NCBI GenBank assembly: GCA_003996215.1
Contig: QJPP01000332.1
Location: 186,001 to 250,000, forward strand
DNA from: Jaltomata sinuosa
Lineage: Eukaryota > Streptophyta > Magnoliopsida > Solanales > Solanaceae
DNA length: 64,000 nt
Direction of reading: 5' to 3'
Within the stretch, counting starts at the first letter, position 1. The number at the start of each line of letters is the position of its first letter. The translations under genes and the position numbers were made by a program. Below, in pieces: positions 11,401 to 22,201 of this stretch. The notes under the pieces are model-generated. The model made no database searches and had not been told where the DNA came from. It worked only from the letters and a program-made list of their open reading frames with translations.

Positions 11401-13059
11401 CTTAAGGATTATGATATGAGTGTGCTTTACCATCCGGGTAAGGCCAATGTTGTGGCAGATACTTTGAGTAGGTTGTCCATAGGAAGTGTAGCTTCTATTG
11501 AAGATGGAAAGAAGGAATTGGTTAAAGATGTTCATAGGCTTGCTCGGTTGGGATTTCGCCTTATGGACTCGACCGAAGGTGGTGTTATTATAACTAATGG
11601 TGCCGAATCATCCTTAGTGGCTGAGGTGAAAGCCAAGCAAGACCAAGATCCCGTTCTACTTCAGCTTAAGGTTACAGTTCATTAGCAAAGGGTCGAGATT
11701 TTCTCCCAAGGGGGAGATGGTGTGCTTCATTATCAGGGTCGCTTATGTGTGCCAGATGTTGATGGGTTAAGATAGCAGATTTATTCTGAGGCTCGCAGTT
11801 CTAGATACTTCATTCATCCGGGTGGCACTAAGATGTACCGTGATCTACAGGAAGTCTTTTGGTGGAATGGTATGAAGAAGGACATAGCCGGGTTTGTGGC
11901 TAAGTGTCCCAACTGTCAACAGGTAAAGGTGGAACATCAAAGACTAGGTGGTATGCTTCAGGATATTGACCTTCCCTTTTGGAAATTGGAAGCAATCAAC
12001 ATGGACTTTATTATGGGTTTGCCTCGTACTTGAAGGCAACATGATTCTATTTGGGTGATCGGTGACCGGATGACTAAGTCATCCCATTTCTTGGCTGTTA
12101 AGACTACATATACAGCAGATGATTATGCCAGACTTTACATTTGGGAGATAGTCCGATTGCATGATGATCCTTTGTCTATCATTTCTGATAGGGGTCCTCA
12201 GTTTACATCTCAGTTTTGGAGATTGTTTTAGAAGGGTCTTGGTACTAAGGTGAAACTTAGCACAACTTTTCACCCTCAGATGGATGGCCAGGCTGAGTGT
12301 ACTATTCAAACTTTGGAGGATATCTTGAGGGCTTATGTTATTGACTTTAAAGAAAATTGGGATGATCACTTACCTATTATCGAGTTTGCCTACAACAACA
12401 GTTTCCACTCTAGCATCCAGATGGCTCCATATGAGGCACTTTATGGCCAGAGGTGTAGATCTCCTATTGGTTGGTTCAAGGTTGGTGAGGCAGCCTTGAT
12501 CGGTCCAGATTCTATGCACAAGACCATGGAGAAAGTTTAGCTTATTCGGGAAAGATTGAAGACCGCTCAGAGTTGACAGAAATCTTATGCGGATGTGAGG
12601 AGAAGGGAGTTAGAATTTGAAGCTGATGATTGGGTTTTCCTTAAGGTGTCACCCATGAAGGGTGTGATGAGGTTTGTCAAGAAAGGAAAACTTAGTCATC
12701 ATTTTTTAGGTCCTTCTCAGATTTTGAGGAGAGTTGGTAGTGTTGCTTATGAGTTGGAGTTACCAACGGAGTTGGAAGCGGTTCACCCAATTTTCCATGT
12801 TTCCTTGTTGAAAAAGTGTGTTGGCGATCCGAGCTTGATTGTGCCTTTGAAAGATGTGGATGTGGAGGATAGTCTCACTTATGAGGAGGTTTTCGTGGAG
12901 ACCCTTGATCGTCAGATTCGGAGGTTGCAAAACAAAGAAGTCACTTCGGTAAAAGTCCTTCGGAGGAATCAGCTTGTTGAGGGTGCTACTTGGGAAGCGG
13001 AGGAGGCCATGAAGGCCAAATATCCTCATCTCTTTCCTTCAGATCCAGTTCTAGCTTGA
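8454..13059 (+). pseudogene. gag-pol: B gag-pol polyprotein (Tekay/Del chromovirus), broken
   Basis: Gag, protease, RT, RNase H, integrase and chromodomain-like tail in one former frame. The gag start codon has become ATT at 8454, and early stops follow. The gag core is at 8730-9155, closed by one stop; the same frame then runs open from 9156 to 11030 (624 codons). In that frame: a zinc knuckle at codons 95-108 whose last Cys is now Phe (VRDFPS), protease motif LLDPSAS near codon 178, and RT with DLRSGYHQL (452) and FIDDILIYS (514-522). A one-base insertion near 11025 breaks the frame before RNase H. There the first catalytic Asp appears replaced (FYAS instead of CDAS), while HDLEL and FTDHKSL remain. 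Integrase zinc-binding (KCPNCQQVK) and core motifs (DRMTKSSHF, SDRGPQF) carry several stops. The tail 12595-13059 holds FHVSLLKKCVG and a chromodomain-like GATWEAEEAMK. Non-functional as it stands. Confidence 0.9.
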
Positions 13060-13280
13060 GGTACGAGTTTCCTCCTTAGTATGTCCCTCCGATTCTACTC
13101 CATCAGATCCTCTCATGATTTTAGCATGCATCCATGTTTTACGAAGTTAGTTCATCATGTTTTAAAGTTTAAAAGATCAGGATTTATGATTACCCCTTGA
13201 TTTCCATGTTTTGATGTTTGGTTGGGTTGTTTTCCCCTCAGTTTCCCTTGTCTAGCCTTCATTCGAGGATGAATTATCCC

Positions 13281-13293
13281 AAGGGGGGGATAT
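13281..13293 (+). other. B polypurine tract
   Basis: AAGGGGGGGATAT(T) directly precedes the 3' LTR start at 13294, the plus-strand primer position. The 220 bases between the pol stop and this tract are 3' untranslated sequence with no further gene. Confidence 0.85.
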
Positions 13294-14358
13294 TGTAACA
13301 CCCCGTACATGTATCCAGCTATCCAAGATAAAAACTTCAGAAATTTTCAAAGTTCCAAGGATTACGGGTCAAACGATGACTCGTCATTTGAACGATGGGT
13401 CCGTCCTGTTAACTCGTGGATTGCCGTATGAGGATTTATATTTTCCCAAGTCCCCTTCAGGAACTACGAGTCTAGTCTATGACTCATCATTGGAATGACG
13501 AGCCGTAGTCTTGAGTCGTGGTTTGACCAAGTCAGCCCAGCTCCCTGTGAACGACGACTCCATTTGACAACTCGTCATCACTTCTACGGGTCCGTCCTGT
13601 TGACCCGTAGAAGTGAAGCTGCAACTTGAAATTCCCAGCTGAGTTCTACAACTCTATACGATGAACCGTCATCTAAACCATGACTCATAGACTGAGTTGT
13701 GATCACTGAAAGTTGACCAATTTCTAGCTTTTTCCCAATTAATTCCTAAGAGTATTTTGGTCATTTCCCACCCTATTATGTATTAAGTGAAGTCGTTTTG
13801 ACTACTTTTAGAAGGATTTTCACCCATATTACCCTAATTCCCTCTTAAGTTCATCATTCTTCACTCAAAGAGGAAAATTGCTCTCAAGAACAAGACTCCA
13901 AAGCTCCAAGTCAAGTCTCCTAATTCTTTTCCAATCAAGTAGGTAATCTTCCACCAAGGTATGTGGCTTTTTAAAAATGGGTTCCTTTCACCCTAGTGCC
14001 CAAATCCCCCAACTCTTATCTTGAAGTATGAAGTTATGAAATTAGGGTTTTGATCTAAAATTGGGGAAAGTTTATGAAATCAGTTTCTATGTTTAAATTC
14101 ATGGTTTCCTCTTGATTACTCATGATTTGATTATGATTCTCTCATTGGTTTTAAAAGCCCAAGAATAAAATGTTGATTTCTAGCATGAAACTAAGGAATT
14201 TACATGTTTTCAAGAGAAAGTTGGCATGATTAGATATCATGGCTTCTATGTATTTATGAAATTGCATGACTAATTGATTAAGTATGAATTTAGCAAGAAA
14301 AGTATATTTTGAATTATGGTCTTGCAAAGCTTTAAGATTCATGAATTGTGAATTGCAT

Positions 14359-14562
14359 GACATCAGATATGTCCTTATGCTTTTCCAACAGTTTTTAGAC
14401 ATCAGATATGTCCCCATGTTTTATGAAAGATTTGGACATCAGATATGTCCATATGTTTTAAGAAAGGTTTGGCATCTAGATATGTCCACCTAAGCTAAGT
14501 GAATTGCATGGTATCAGATATACTCTTATGCTTTTCAAACAGATTTGGCATCAGATATTCCC
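14359..14562 (+). repeat. Six-unit copy of the dyad tandem array (B 3' LTR)
   Basis: Units start at about 14359, 14397, 14434, 14471, 14510 and 14547, so one unit fewer than in the 5' LTR. The missing unit is the one containing the extra TTTCCAACAG spacer. Confidence 0.88.
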
Positions 14563-15170
14563 AGTATTATATGAGCTATATGTATGTTTTAGGAGTAGTA
14601 TTAGCACCAAGTTGGATAGGGTGAGAGTACCCAAAAGGGTCCCAAAACTACGTAGCCACGTAGGTCTTAAGTCCCCTCTGTTGGGCATCAGTGTTAGTGA
14701 TCACGCCAAAGTAATGCCTTTATACCTTGGAAAGGTATATTGGGTCCTTTCGATGGGGCAGATACATCGGATTCCATGTAGCTCACATGGTCTATGTCGG
14801 TTAGAGAACCTCCCACAGAAAACAGTTTATGCTTTTAAAACTTGCATTTGACTCTTATTCAGATTTTAGACTTATTACTAATGATTATGTCAGCTTATGG
14901 AAAGTATTAGAGTCTTTGCGTTCAGTTTATTTATAAAAGCATGATTTCAGTTATTAAGTATATTTAGTATGTTTTCTTCATGATCATTCATTGCTCACAT
15001 ACTTAGTACATTCCATAGTACTAACGCATATTGTGCTGCATCCTTTGATGATGTAGATTCAGGTACCCCTTCTCAGCTTCGTGTCTAGAGTCTCAGGTCA
15101 CTTCCTTAGTCAGTTGTGGTGAGTCCTCATGGTTCGAGGACTAGTTATGTGTTTCCTTATGTTAGCTTTA

Positions 15171-15175
15171 CTTCT
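15171..15175. repeat. Target-site duplication of C, left copy (CTTCT)
   Basis: CTTCT precedes TGATAACGCC; the second copy follows ACATCA at 21928-21932. The uninterrupted 5' LTR of B has CTTTT here followed by ATACTCTG, confirming the empty site. Confidence 0.95.
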
Positions 15176-16112
15176 TGATAACGCCCAAACTACACCTCAA
15201 TTTAAGAAGCGTAAGCGGTCGTCGGCAAATATAGAACCCAACAGAGGTTGGGGTCGATCCCACAGGGAATAAGGTGCGAATTAAGTCGTTAGTGAAGTAG
15301 ATGACTAGTAGTCAATAGTTTCCGGTAAATAGGGGGGTTTGTGTGATCAAACGTGAACAAAGACAAATAATAACGTCTGAGTGAAATCAATATGAGAGAA
15401 AACTAGGGAAGTGTTCACCATGGCGTTGTAACAATGTCGATTCAAGCTTAGCCGGGTTCTTTCTATATTCTTGTCACGATGTGATTGACTTAATGGTATC
15501 ATCTAAACGTTTCTCAACCAAATAGACGAATTTCCTTTTCAATTCTCTCGAACTTGAAAAGATGAGCTTTTATATTTCAATCTTAAACATCAAGTAGATT
15601 AATCTAGTTACAGAATTAATCATAAGACGGGAGTTGGTAGTCTCGAATCCTCGTCATTAATCAAGTTTCCCGGTTTTAATCTCTTTACTCAAGCAAATTA
15701 AACCTAGGCATGTTCTAATGTTTGCAACCACTAGAAAACGTTAAATAATGAATGATTAACAACGTGACAATCATAAATATTGAACCCGACGTTACCCGGA
15801 ATCTATATCGCTACTTTGGCCATGGCTCCCACAACCCTAGTTGTGGGAAGTTTAGTTACTCATGCTATTAAGAAAAGAGAAGAGAATCGTATTCATAATA
15901 AAGAGAGGAAGATTCTTACAATATAATGAAAACAATCTTCAATTATCCAAGAACAAAAAAACCAAGATCCCAAGAGCGATTCAAGAACACGATTTCAAGA
16001 AGAGAAAACGCGTTTCTTGATCTCAAATTCTCGCTCAAAACTCTCCTAGAACTATTGGGTGAATAATTTCGAAGACTAGAAATCAACAACTTAAAATAAA
16101 CCTAACATAGGG

Positions 16113-16120
16113 TATTTATA
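16113..16120 (-). promoter_or_regulatory. TATA box in C 3' LTR
   Basis: Minus-strand TATAAATA in the context CCTATAAATACCC. It lies about 345 bases into the LTR, just downstream of the GTGACGG/CCGTCAC array. Confidence 0.6.
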
Positions 16121-16174
16121 GGAGTCCAGGAAATAAACCCAAAAACGTTCGGAATCCGCATCGCGGACTGCCTC

Positions 16175-16301
16175 AACTTGACGGTTGGGGTGACGGACCG
16201 TCACCACCTTGATGGACCGTCACGGTGGCCGTCACCACTAGGCAGTGGTGCTGCCTCAAGGTGACGGTTTGGGTGACGGACTGTCACTCCAACCGTCACT
16301 C
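16175..16301. repeat. Promoter-proximal GTGACGG/CCGTCAC dyad array (C 3' LTR)
   Basis: Includes the near-perfect palindrome GTGACGGACCGTCAC at 16190-16204 and several half-sites (GACGGTT, GGACCGTCAC, GGCCGTCACC, GTGACGGT, CTGTCAC, CCGTCAC) in about 125 bases, upstream of the minus-strand TATA box. Confidence 0.85.
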
Positions 16302-16464
16302 TTATCCAGAATGCTCTTTTCATCGGATTTCCATCCTTTTCTACGTTTGTCTCCATTTCCTAAAAACATAACATAAAACATCAAAAACGACGACGGTTGC
16401 TTGAAAACGTGCGATTGTTCTTAGTTTAGAGACGTCAAAAGTGCCGTAGAATGGCGGCACATCA

Positions 16465-18067
16465 ACACCCTCAACTTAAAACGTTCGCTTGTCCTCAAGC
16501 AACATGACACAAAAACAATAATACGACGACTCAACTAAGAAAACAAACTCGTGTCTCTAGCACTCCATGGTCTTTCAATAGCTCATTAATTCTTAAATCA
16601 AGCCACCCCTCCGATAGTACACAAATGTATGAAATGCTAACTTGCAAGGATCCAAGCATGTCATTCCGATATGATAGAACATTATGCATACACACGCACA
16701 GCTATATCTAACAGTCAATAGACAATACAGAAATCTTGGTGCCCTCACCACAAAGAAGTCCCACACACAAGATTTAGGACTAGGTAAGATGCTCACACTC
16801 ACAAACGATTTCAAACGATGCACATGCGATGCCATAAGCTTGCCCTTACTATTCTATTTCAGTTCTTCAGAAAGCCATTCAGGATCACTACAGGACTTGT
16901 TTTGGCTTGTAATGCGGCTTCGGGTGCAGGTAGGATACGTTTGGGGAATAGTGACTATACCCTCCTTGGATTCACCGACCTATTATTTCCACATAACTTT
17001 ACTTTGCCCATCCTTATTCCCCTCCTTATTCCCTTCTTTCTAGCTATAGGTGCGGCCTCTTTATTTTGACACTTCTTTTTATTTCTTTTTCGTTCTTTTT
17101 AATCTCCCTTTTTTTTTCTTCGTTTCTTTATCTTTTTCTTAGACACACACCCGGAATTTTAATTCTATTCACAACCAATCTTATCCATCCTATTTTTTTT
17201 TCTCATTTACCTCTATAGTAGCCACCCTCAACTTAGGCTGATTGCCTGAGTTGAGGTGCACGATGTCCAAGGAGGACCAGGGCCAAAACAGGGATTCAAA
17301 GTTAAACAGGAACGGTGACGGGTTATTGAAAGAACATGGTCAATTATGGCTCAAAGAGGGATCAAGAGGATTATTTGCATTTGGACGGTCTTATAGGTTA
17401 AGTGGACTACACACAAAAAGGGCCTGTGATCCTTTCCTAAGCAACCAACGTCAAACTTAACCAAATAGACCGGGCAAGTTCTAGATGCATGCACAGAGTA
17501 AGAATTTATAACAATAAGCTCACACACACTTGGCACCAAGAAACCATACCATTACTAACTATCAAAACAACAGCTCAACTTAAGCATACTTATTCCAATC
17601 ATAACCACACAATGACATTCAAGGATCCAGACAGTCAATCGTTTCAAATATAAGTACAAAATCAACTTTTTCAGAGGGGGCTCCTTTTAGTACGTTTTTT
17701 CAAAAAAATGCCATGCTTGCTATAGACACTAGAAAACAACTAAAATTTAAACGACAACCTAAACATGCTGGTTCTACTAGATAGCACACCAGAGGGAAAA
17801 GAAATACGGCAAAAAAAACCCTCGGTGGTGAAAGATTCACAGGTAACCCAACACCCTCAACTTAGACTCATGCATTGTCCCCAATGCATACATGTGAAAA
17901 ACTAACACTGTGAGAGAAAGGAATACCTGTGAAGTCCATGGGGCTCAGAGTCTGGCATGATGTTGGAGACCGCCAGGGTCTCCAAAGCAGGCTAAATCGA
18001 TAGAATAGGTGCCAACTATCCCAACCCGTTGAGCTCCAACTTCTTCTTTTATCGGCTCCGCAGCTAG
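16465..18067 (-). other. C 3' non-coding interior
   Basis: 1.6 kb between the gag stop and the 3' LTR with no convincing gene. It holds a purine-rich run on the coding strand (complement of 17070-17150), two strong inverted repeats (17226-17256 and 17870-17889) and a polypurine-type end TTTAAGTTGAGGGTGT directly before the LTR (16465-16480). The 17870 repeat, TGCATTG-tcc-CCAATGCA, resembles a motif I know from Athila-type elements downstream of their last ORF. Confidence 0.7.
17226..17256. other. Hairpin, 13-bp stem
   Basis: CCTCAACTTAGGC, five-base loop, GCCTGAGTTGAGG: 12 of 13 pairs match. Similar stems with AACTTAGGC...GCCT occur twice in element H (38630-38697). Confidence 0.75.
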
Positions 18068-20491
18068 TCACAGAAACTTCTTTCCTCTTTCTTTGCTGAT
18101 TTTCTTGCGGTGTTTTCTCTTTCTTGATTTGTTTTCACCGCTTTCCTCGACATGTTTCCCTTCTTGCAATCGCAACTTCATTCTTGTAACCGCTAGGGTC
18201 TCGACAGGACCCTTCTCCTCAATATGCAACTCCGCAGGGGCTTCTTCAACCACATATATGACCGCGACCACTCTCATGTCTCTTGGTTGCTTCATCAATT
18301 TACACATATCAAACTTGACAAATTCATTGTTTAATCTGAATGTCAGTTCGTTTCTCTCCATGTCGACCAATACTCTCGCGGTGGCCAGCAATGGTCGTCC
18401 CAAGATTATGGAGACTTCAAAGTTCACTTCGCAATCCAAGATCACAAAGTCAATTGGGAATATAAGCTTACCAACCTTTACCAGCACATCAGATAATATT
18501 CCCACCGGTCGCTTCACTGAGCGGTCAGCCATTACCACCCTCATGTTCATTGGTTTGGGAGCTCCCAAACCTAATTGTTTATAGATTGCTAGCGGCATCA
18601 AGTTGATGCTAGCACCAAGATCACATAATGTTTTTCTGAAGTTGAGCTTCCCGATAGTAAAGGGAACAGTAAAAGCACCTGGATCTTCCTTCTTATCCAC
18701 TAACGATCTTGAGAAAATAGCACTGCAGTAGTGGAGGTTATCTTCTGGTTCCACGCTCACTGACCTCTTCTTGGTAATCAAGTCCTTCATGAACTTGGCA
18801 TATCCGGGCATTTGTTCAAGTGCTTCTACCAGCGGGATGTTTATTGATACCTGCTTGAGCATGGTCATGAAATTCAGGAACTTGCCATCTTCCACTTTCT
18901 TCTTCAAATGTTGCGGAAATGGAGGTGGTGGCCGAGGCATCATAGTTGGAAGTTTTTCAGCTTCCTTGCTTTTATCCCCGGGTCTTTGAGTAGCCTCCTC
19001 TGCCGCTTTGTTGTCTGCAATCTCACCTTGCGTAGGAATTACCGGATGTAATTCTGGTAATATTTTACCGCTTCTGGTAGTGATCGCCATACAGCTCGCG
19101 TCATTTCTCGGGTTTTGAATAGTGTCACTTGGCAGGGTACCTGTCCTCCTTTGATTTAGAGCCGCCGAGATCTGACCCACTTGTTGCTCCAATTGCTTGA
19201 TCGAGGTGGAGTGTGAATCCACTACCTGACTTATTGTTGATAGTTCGGTCCTCATCTCCTTTACCGCGGAGTCAGTAGATTCCACCTTTAGCAGCATCTT
19301 CGCCATCATGTTCTCCAATTTAGACGTCCCTGTCTCGGTGCTAGCTCTATCCCGATTTCCAGGTGGTACATACAATCCACCTCTATCAGTGTTATTCTTC
19401 CAGTTCCCTTGATCGCGATCTCTGTAGCCAGCTTTTTCATAGTAGTTGTCCTTCTGATAGTTCCGACCTTGATTTCCTTGGCCATTGGCCTGGAAACCAC
19501 CCAAATAATTCACCTCCTCATCAGATTCAAACTCTGTTGCTCTACCTTGGGAACCCACATCTTTCACCTTCTCAATACCCCCTGACATCAAATGCTTGGT
19601 CAGTAGGTCCATTTGTGTTTTTAGATGGGCCATGTCTTGGTCCCGTTTCTCCTCTTTCCTGCGCTGCTCTGCTGACACACCAACTGCATAAGTGCTAGTT
19701 GCTACCTCTGAATCCCGTGTATGCCAGGCCCTGTTGGTTTTGGTGAGCCTGTCCAAAGTAGTTGTGGCCTCAACAAAGGTAAGACCCATGAATGCTCCAC
19801 CTGCTCGGTTGTCCAATGTCGGCTTGGTAGCCGAATTCAGTGCCCTGTAGAATGTCTGCATCAGAAAGTTGTCGGTCAGCTGATGGTTCGGGCATTGTGT
19901 CAGTTTCTTCTTTAACCGTAACCACGTCTCATGTAAAGCTTCGTGAGGTTGTTGCCTGAAATTGCTAATCTCATCCCTCAACTGTATCATCCTAGAGGGA
20001 GGAAAGAACCTTTCTAGGAAAGCTCCTTTAAACTCTCCCCAAGTTAACCATAACGCTGCCTCATCAGACAGAGACAACGGAAACAACCTGAGCCTGATCG
20101 CTGTCTGACTTACGCCCGGCAATTCAAACGACTTGCAGATCCCCACAAAATTCATCAAGTGTCGGTTTGGATCGTCACCAGCAACACCACGGAACACTCC
20201 TCTCAAATTCAACAGCTGAATCATCGTGCTAGTGATGTTGAACTTGGCCCCGGGTGCTAGCGGAGGAAACGCAATAGCGCCCATGGCACCAACTCCATCT
20301 AAGTCGACCTCCTCATCATTCAACTCTATGTCGACCTCAAGACCACCAGCATTCACACGTTGTTGGGCTTGCTGAGCTGCAGCGAGTCTCGCTGCCTCTT
20401 GTTGTTGCTCATCCATGTTTTGCCTTATCGTTCTTGCAAGCTCGGGGTCGTAGGGTAATATTGGTTCACCCGAGCCTCGGGTACTTGGCAT
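18068..20491 (-). CDS. gag: C gag-protease polyprotein (807 aa), Athila-like
   Basis: The only long intact frame in the window. I chose the ATG at 20491 (MPSTRGSG); the frame opens two codons earlier at a TTG. The N-terminal third carries a retrotransposon capsid domain (LERFFPPSRMIQLRDEI, HETWLRLKKKLTQCP). Compared with relatives the stretch DEAALWLTWGEF seems to lack about eight residues between LWL and TWGEF. A Gln/Asn/Gly-rich linker (EEVNYLGGF) and a coiled-coil-like segment (VESTDSAVKEMRTEL to ISAALNQ) follow, with no CCHC zinc knuckle. ATTRSGK and a Pro-rich PPPPFPQ lead to a retropepsin-type protease: CDLGASINLMP with the presumed catalytic Asp, then IILGRP. The protein would build particles and cut itself; reverse transcription and integration would need enzymes supplied by another element. 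It ends in a Lys/Arg-rich tail. Confidence 0.9.
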   Translation of the reverse strand: MPSTRGSGEPILPYDPELARTIRQNMDEQQQEAARLAAAQQAQQRVNAGGLEVDIELNDEEVDLDGVGAMGAIAFPPLAPGAKFNITSTMIQLLNLRGVFRGVAGDDPNRHLMNFVGICKSFELPGVSQTAIRLRLFPLSLSDEAALWLTWGEFKGAFLERFFPPSRMIQLRDEISNFRQQPHEALHETWLRLKKKLTQCPNHQLTDNFLMQTFYRALNSATKPTLDNRAGGAFMGLTFVEATTTLDRLTKTNRAWHTRDSEVATSTYAVGVSAEQRRKEEKRDQDMAHLKTQMDLLTKHLMSGGIEKVKDVGSQGRATEFESDEEVNYLGGFQANGQGNQGRNYQKDNYYEKAGYRDRDQGNWKNNTDRGGLYVPPGNRDRASTETGTSKLENMMAKMLLKVESTDSAVKEMRTELSTISQVVDSHSTSIKQLEQQVGQISAALNQRRTGTLPSDTIQNPRNDASCMAITTRSGKILPELHPVIPTQGEIADNKAAEEATQRPGDKSKEAEKLPTMMPRPPPPFPQHLKKKVEDGKFLNFMTMLKQVSINIPLVEALEQMPGYAKFMKDLITKKRSVSVEPEDNLHYCSAIFSRSLVDKKEDPGAFTVPFTIGKLNFRKTLCDLGASINLMPLAIYKQLGLGAPKPMNMRVVMADRSVKRPVGILSDVLVKVGKLIFPIDFVILDCEVNFEVSIILGRPLLATARVLVDMERNELTFRLNNEFVKFDMCKLMKQPRDMRVVAVIYVVEEAPAELHIEEKGPVETLAVTRMKLRLQEGKHVEESGENKSRKRKHRKKISKERGKKFL

Positions 20492-20595
20492 GCACAACTA
20501 TGTACCCTGCAAAAAACAAAAACAACAAATAAAAATAAAAGCAGGAAATATGACTAAGAGTCAAATAAACACACCGGACTTAATAAACAACCGTA

Positions 20596-20614
20596 TCCCC
20601 CGGCAACGACGCCA
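20596..20614 (-). other. C primer-binding site (tRNA-Asp-like)
   Basis: Minus-strand TGGCGTCGTTGCCGGGGGA, five bases after the 5' LTR. Plant tRNA-Asp would give TGGCGCCGTTGCCGGGGA, so there is one change and one extra G. Athila-type elements commonly use this primer. Confidence 0.7.
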
Positions 20615-21556
20615 AAATTTGATAACGCCCAAACTACACCTCAATTTAAGAAGCGTAAGCGGTCGTCGGCAAATATAGAACCCAACAGAGGTTGGGGTCG
20701 ATCCCACAGGGAATAAGGTGCGAATTAAGTCGTTAGTGAAGTAGATGACTAGTAGTCAATAGTTTCTGGTAAATAGGGGGGGTTTGTGTGATCAAACGTG
20801 AACAAAGACAAATAATAACGTGTGAGTGAAATCAATATGAGAGAAAACTAGGGAAGTGTTCACCATAGCGTTGTAACAATGTCGATTCAAGCTTAGCCGG
20901 GTTCTTTCTATATGCTTGTCACGATGTGATTGACATAATGGTATCATCTAAACGTTTCTCAACCAAATAGACGAATTTCCTTTTCAATTCTCTCGAACTT
21001 GAAAAGATGAGCTTTTATATTTCAATCTTAAACATCAAGTAGATTAATCTAGTTACAACATTAATCATAAGACGGGAGTTGGTAGTCTCAAATCCTCGTC
21101 GTTAATCAAGTTTTCCGATTTTAATCTCTTTACTCAAGCAAATTAAACCTAGGCATTTCTAATGTTTGCAACCACTAGAAAACGTTAAATAATGAATGAT
21201 TAACAACGTGACAATCATAAATATTGAACCCGACGTTACCCGGAATCTATATCGCTACTTTGGCCATGGCTCCCACAACCCTAGTTGTGGGAAGTTTAGT
21301 TACTCATGCTATTAAGAAAAGAGAAGATAATCGTATTCATAATAAAGAGAAGAAGATTCTTACAATATAATGAAAACAATCTTCAATTATCCAAGAACAA
21401 GAAAACCAAGATCCCAAGAACGATTCAAGAACACGATTTCAAGAAGAGAAAACGCATTTCTTGCTCTGAAATTCTCGCTCAAAACTCTCCTAGAACAATT
21501 GGGTGAATAATTTCGAAGACTAGAAATCAACAACTTAAAATAAACCTAACATAGGG

Positions 21557-21564
21557 TATTTATA
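21557..21564 (-). promoter_or_regulatory. TATA box in C 5' LTR
   Basis: Minus-strand TATAAATA, about 360 bases into the LTR; start of transcription expected near 21530. The dyad array at 21620-21773 lies 55-210 bases upstream. Confidence 0.65.
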
Positions 21565-21619
21565 GGAGTCCAGGAAATAAACCCAAAAACGTTCAAAATC
21601 CGCATCGCGGACTGCCTCA

Positions 21620-21773
21620 ACTTGACGGTTGGGGTGACGGACCGTCACCACCTTGACGGACCGTCACGGTGGCCGTCACCACTAGGTAGTGGTGCTGCCT
21701 CAGGGTGACAGTTTGGGTGACGGACCGTCACTGGCTTGACGGACCGTCACTCCAACCGTCACTCTTATCCAGA
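21620..21773. repeat. Promoter-proximal GTGACGG/CCGTCAC dyad array (C 5' LTR)
   Basis: Two copies of GTGACGGACCGTCAC (21634-21648 and 21717-21731) plus several half-sites. The copy number differs from the 3' LTR, so the array changes by whole units. Confidence 0.85.
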
Positions 21774-21927
21774 ATGCTCTTTTGATCGGATTTCCTTCCT
21801 TTTCTATGTTTGTTTCCATTTCCTGAAAACATAACATAAAACATCAAAAACGACGACGGTTGCTTGAAAACGTGCGATTGTTCTTAGTTTAGAGACGTCG
21901 AAAGTGCCGTAGAATGGCGGCACATCA

Positions 21928-21932
21928 CTTCT
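21928..21932. repeat. Target-site duplication of C, right copy (CTTCT)
   Basis: Identical to 15171-15175. Confidence 0.95.
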
Positions 21933-22201
21933 ATACTCTGAGTTAGCTAGGGTCTTGTCCTAGCAACTCTTTATGTTATGACTAGAGGCTTTCATACATA
22001 GTTTGTATTCAAATTCCCTTTTTGTATATATATATGTTATGTGGCTTTTATACCCTTATTGATGTTTCCTTATTGGATTTTTGTATTATGCTTTCGCTTA
22101 TCTTTTGTTATGCTTGAGAATGCTATGGCCAAGGGTTAGCTTGGGATCCTTGTGGTCCCGAGTCCCGTGTTACGTCTAGAAGGTAACCTCAGGGCGTGAC
22201 A
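21928..22201 (+). repeat. B 3' LTR, second part
   Basis: Resumes with CTATACTCTGAGTTAG exactly where the 5' LTR (about 7976) predicts and ends GGGCGTGACA at 22201. Confidence 0.9.

Larger units (their letters stand above)
13294..15175 (+). repeat. B 3' LTR, first part
   Basis: Starts TGTAACACCCCGTACATG and follows the 5' LTR to the equivalent of about 7972, where element C interrupts it after CTTCT. The donor-like AAGGTATGT, tandem array and TATA-like sequence are all present. Confidence 0.92.
15176..16464 (-). repeat. C 3' LTR (1289 bp)
   Basis: Minus-strand sense: starts TGATGTGCCGCC at 16464 and ends GGGCGTTATCA at 15176. It has a TATA box and dyad array like the 5' copy, but is about 19 bases shorter in the dyad array. 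Confidence 0.95.
15176..21927 (-). mobile_element. Element C: non-autonomous gag-only LTR element (TR-GAG/Athila-like)
   Basis: A 6752-bp insertion with two near-identical ~1.3 kb LTRs, TG...CA ends and a perfect 5-bp target duplication. The minus strand holds a tRNA-Asp-like primer site, one long gag-protease frame (18068-20491) and a 1.6 kb non-coding 3' region; there is no RT, RNase H or integrase. This matches the published description of plant TR-GAG elements, non-autonomous elements that keep gag. It is the innermost element of the stack. A rough count by eye gives about 30 substitutions between its LTRs (about 2.4 percent), so it is fairly young. Confidence 0.92.
20620..21927 (-). repeat. 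C 5' LTR (1308 bp)
   Basis: Starts TGATGTGCCGCC at 21927 and ends CGTTATCA at 20620 on the minus strand. It is about 97-98 percent identical to the other copy by eye, with an extra ~19 bases in the dyad array. Confidence 0.95.
6053..22201 (+). mobile_element. Element B: Tekay/Del chromovirus with both LTRs, pol decayed, C nested in 3' LTR
   Basis: 5' LTR 6053-8244, primer site 8249, gag-pol 8454-13059, polypurine tract 13281, 3' LTR 13294-15175 plus 21928-22201. Without C the 3' LTR is about 2150 bp against 2192 bp for the 5' LTR. The difference is largely one extra unit of a promoter-proximal tandem array. No target duplication can be checked on the right, because the 3' LTR runs straight into a second B-like leader (22202-22369). 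Confidence 0.9.

Noticed and set aside
16593..17069. Overlapping short frames on both strands (80-119 codons)
   Set aside because: They lie in the 3' non-coding interior of C, have no domain, and overlap each other.
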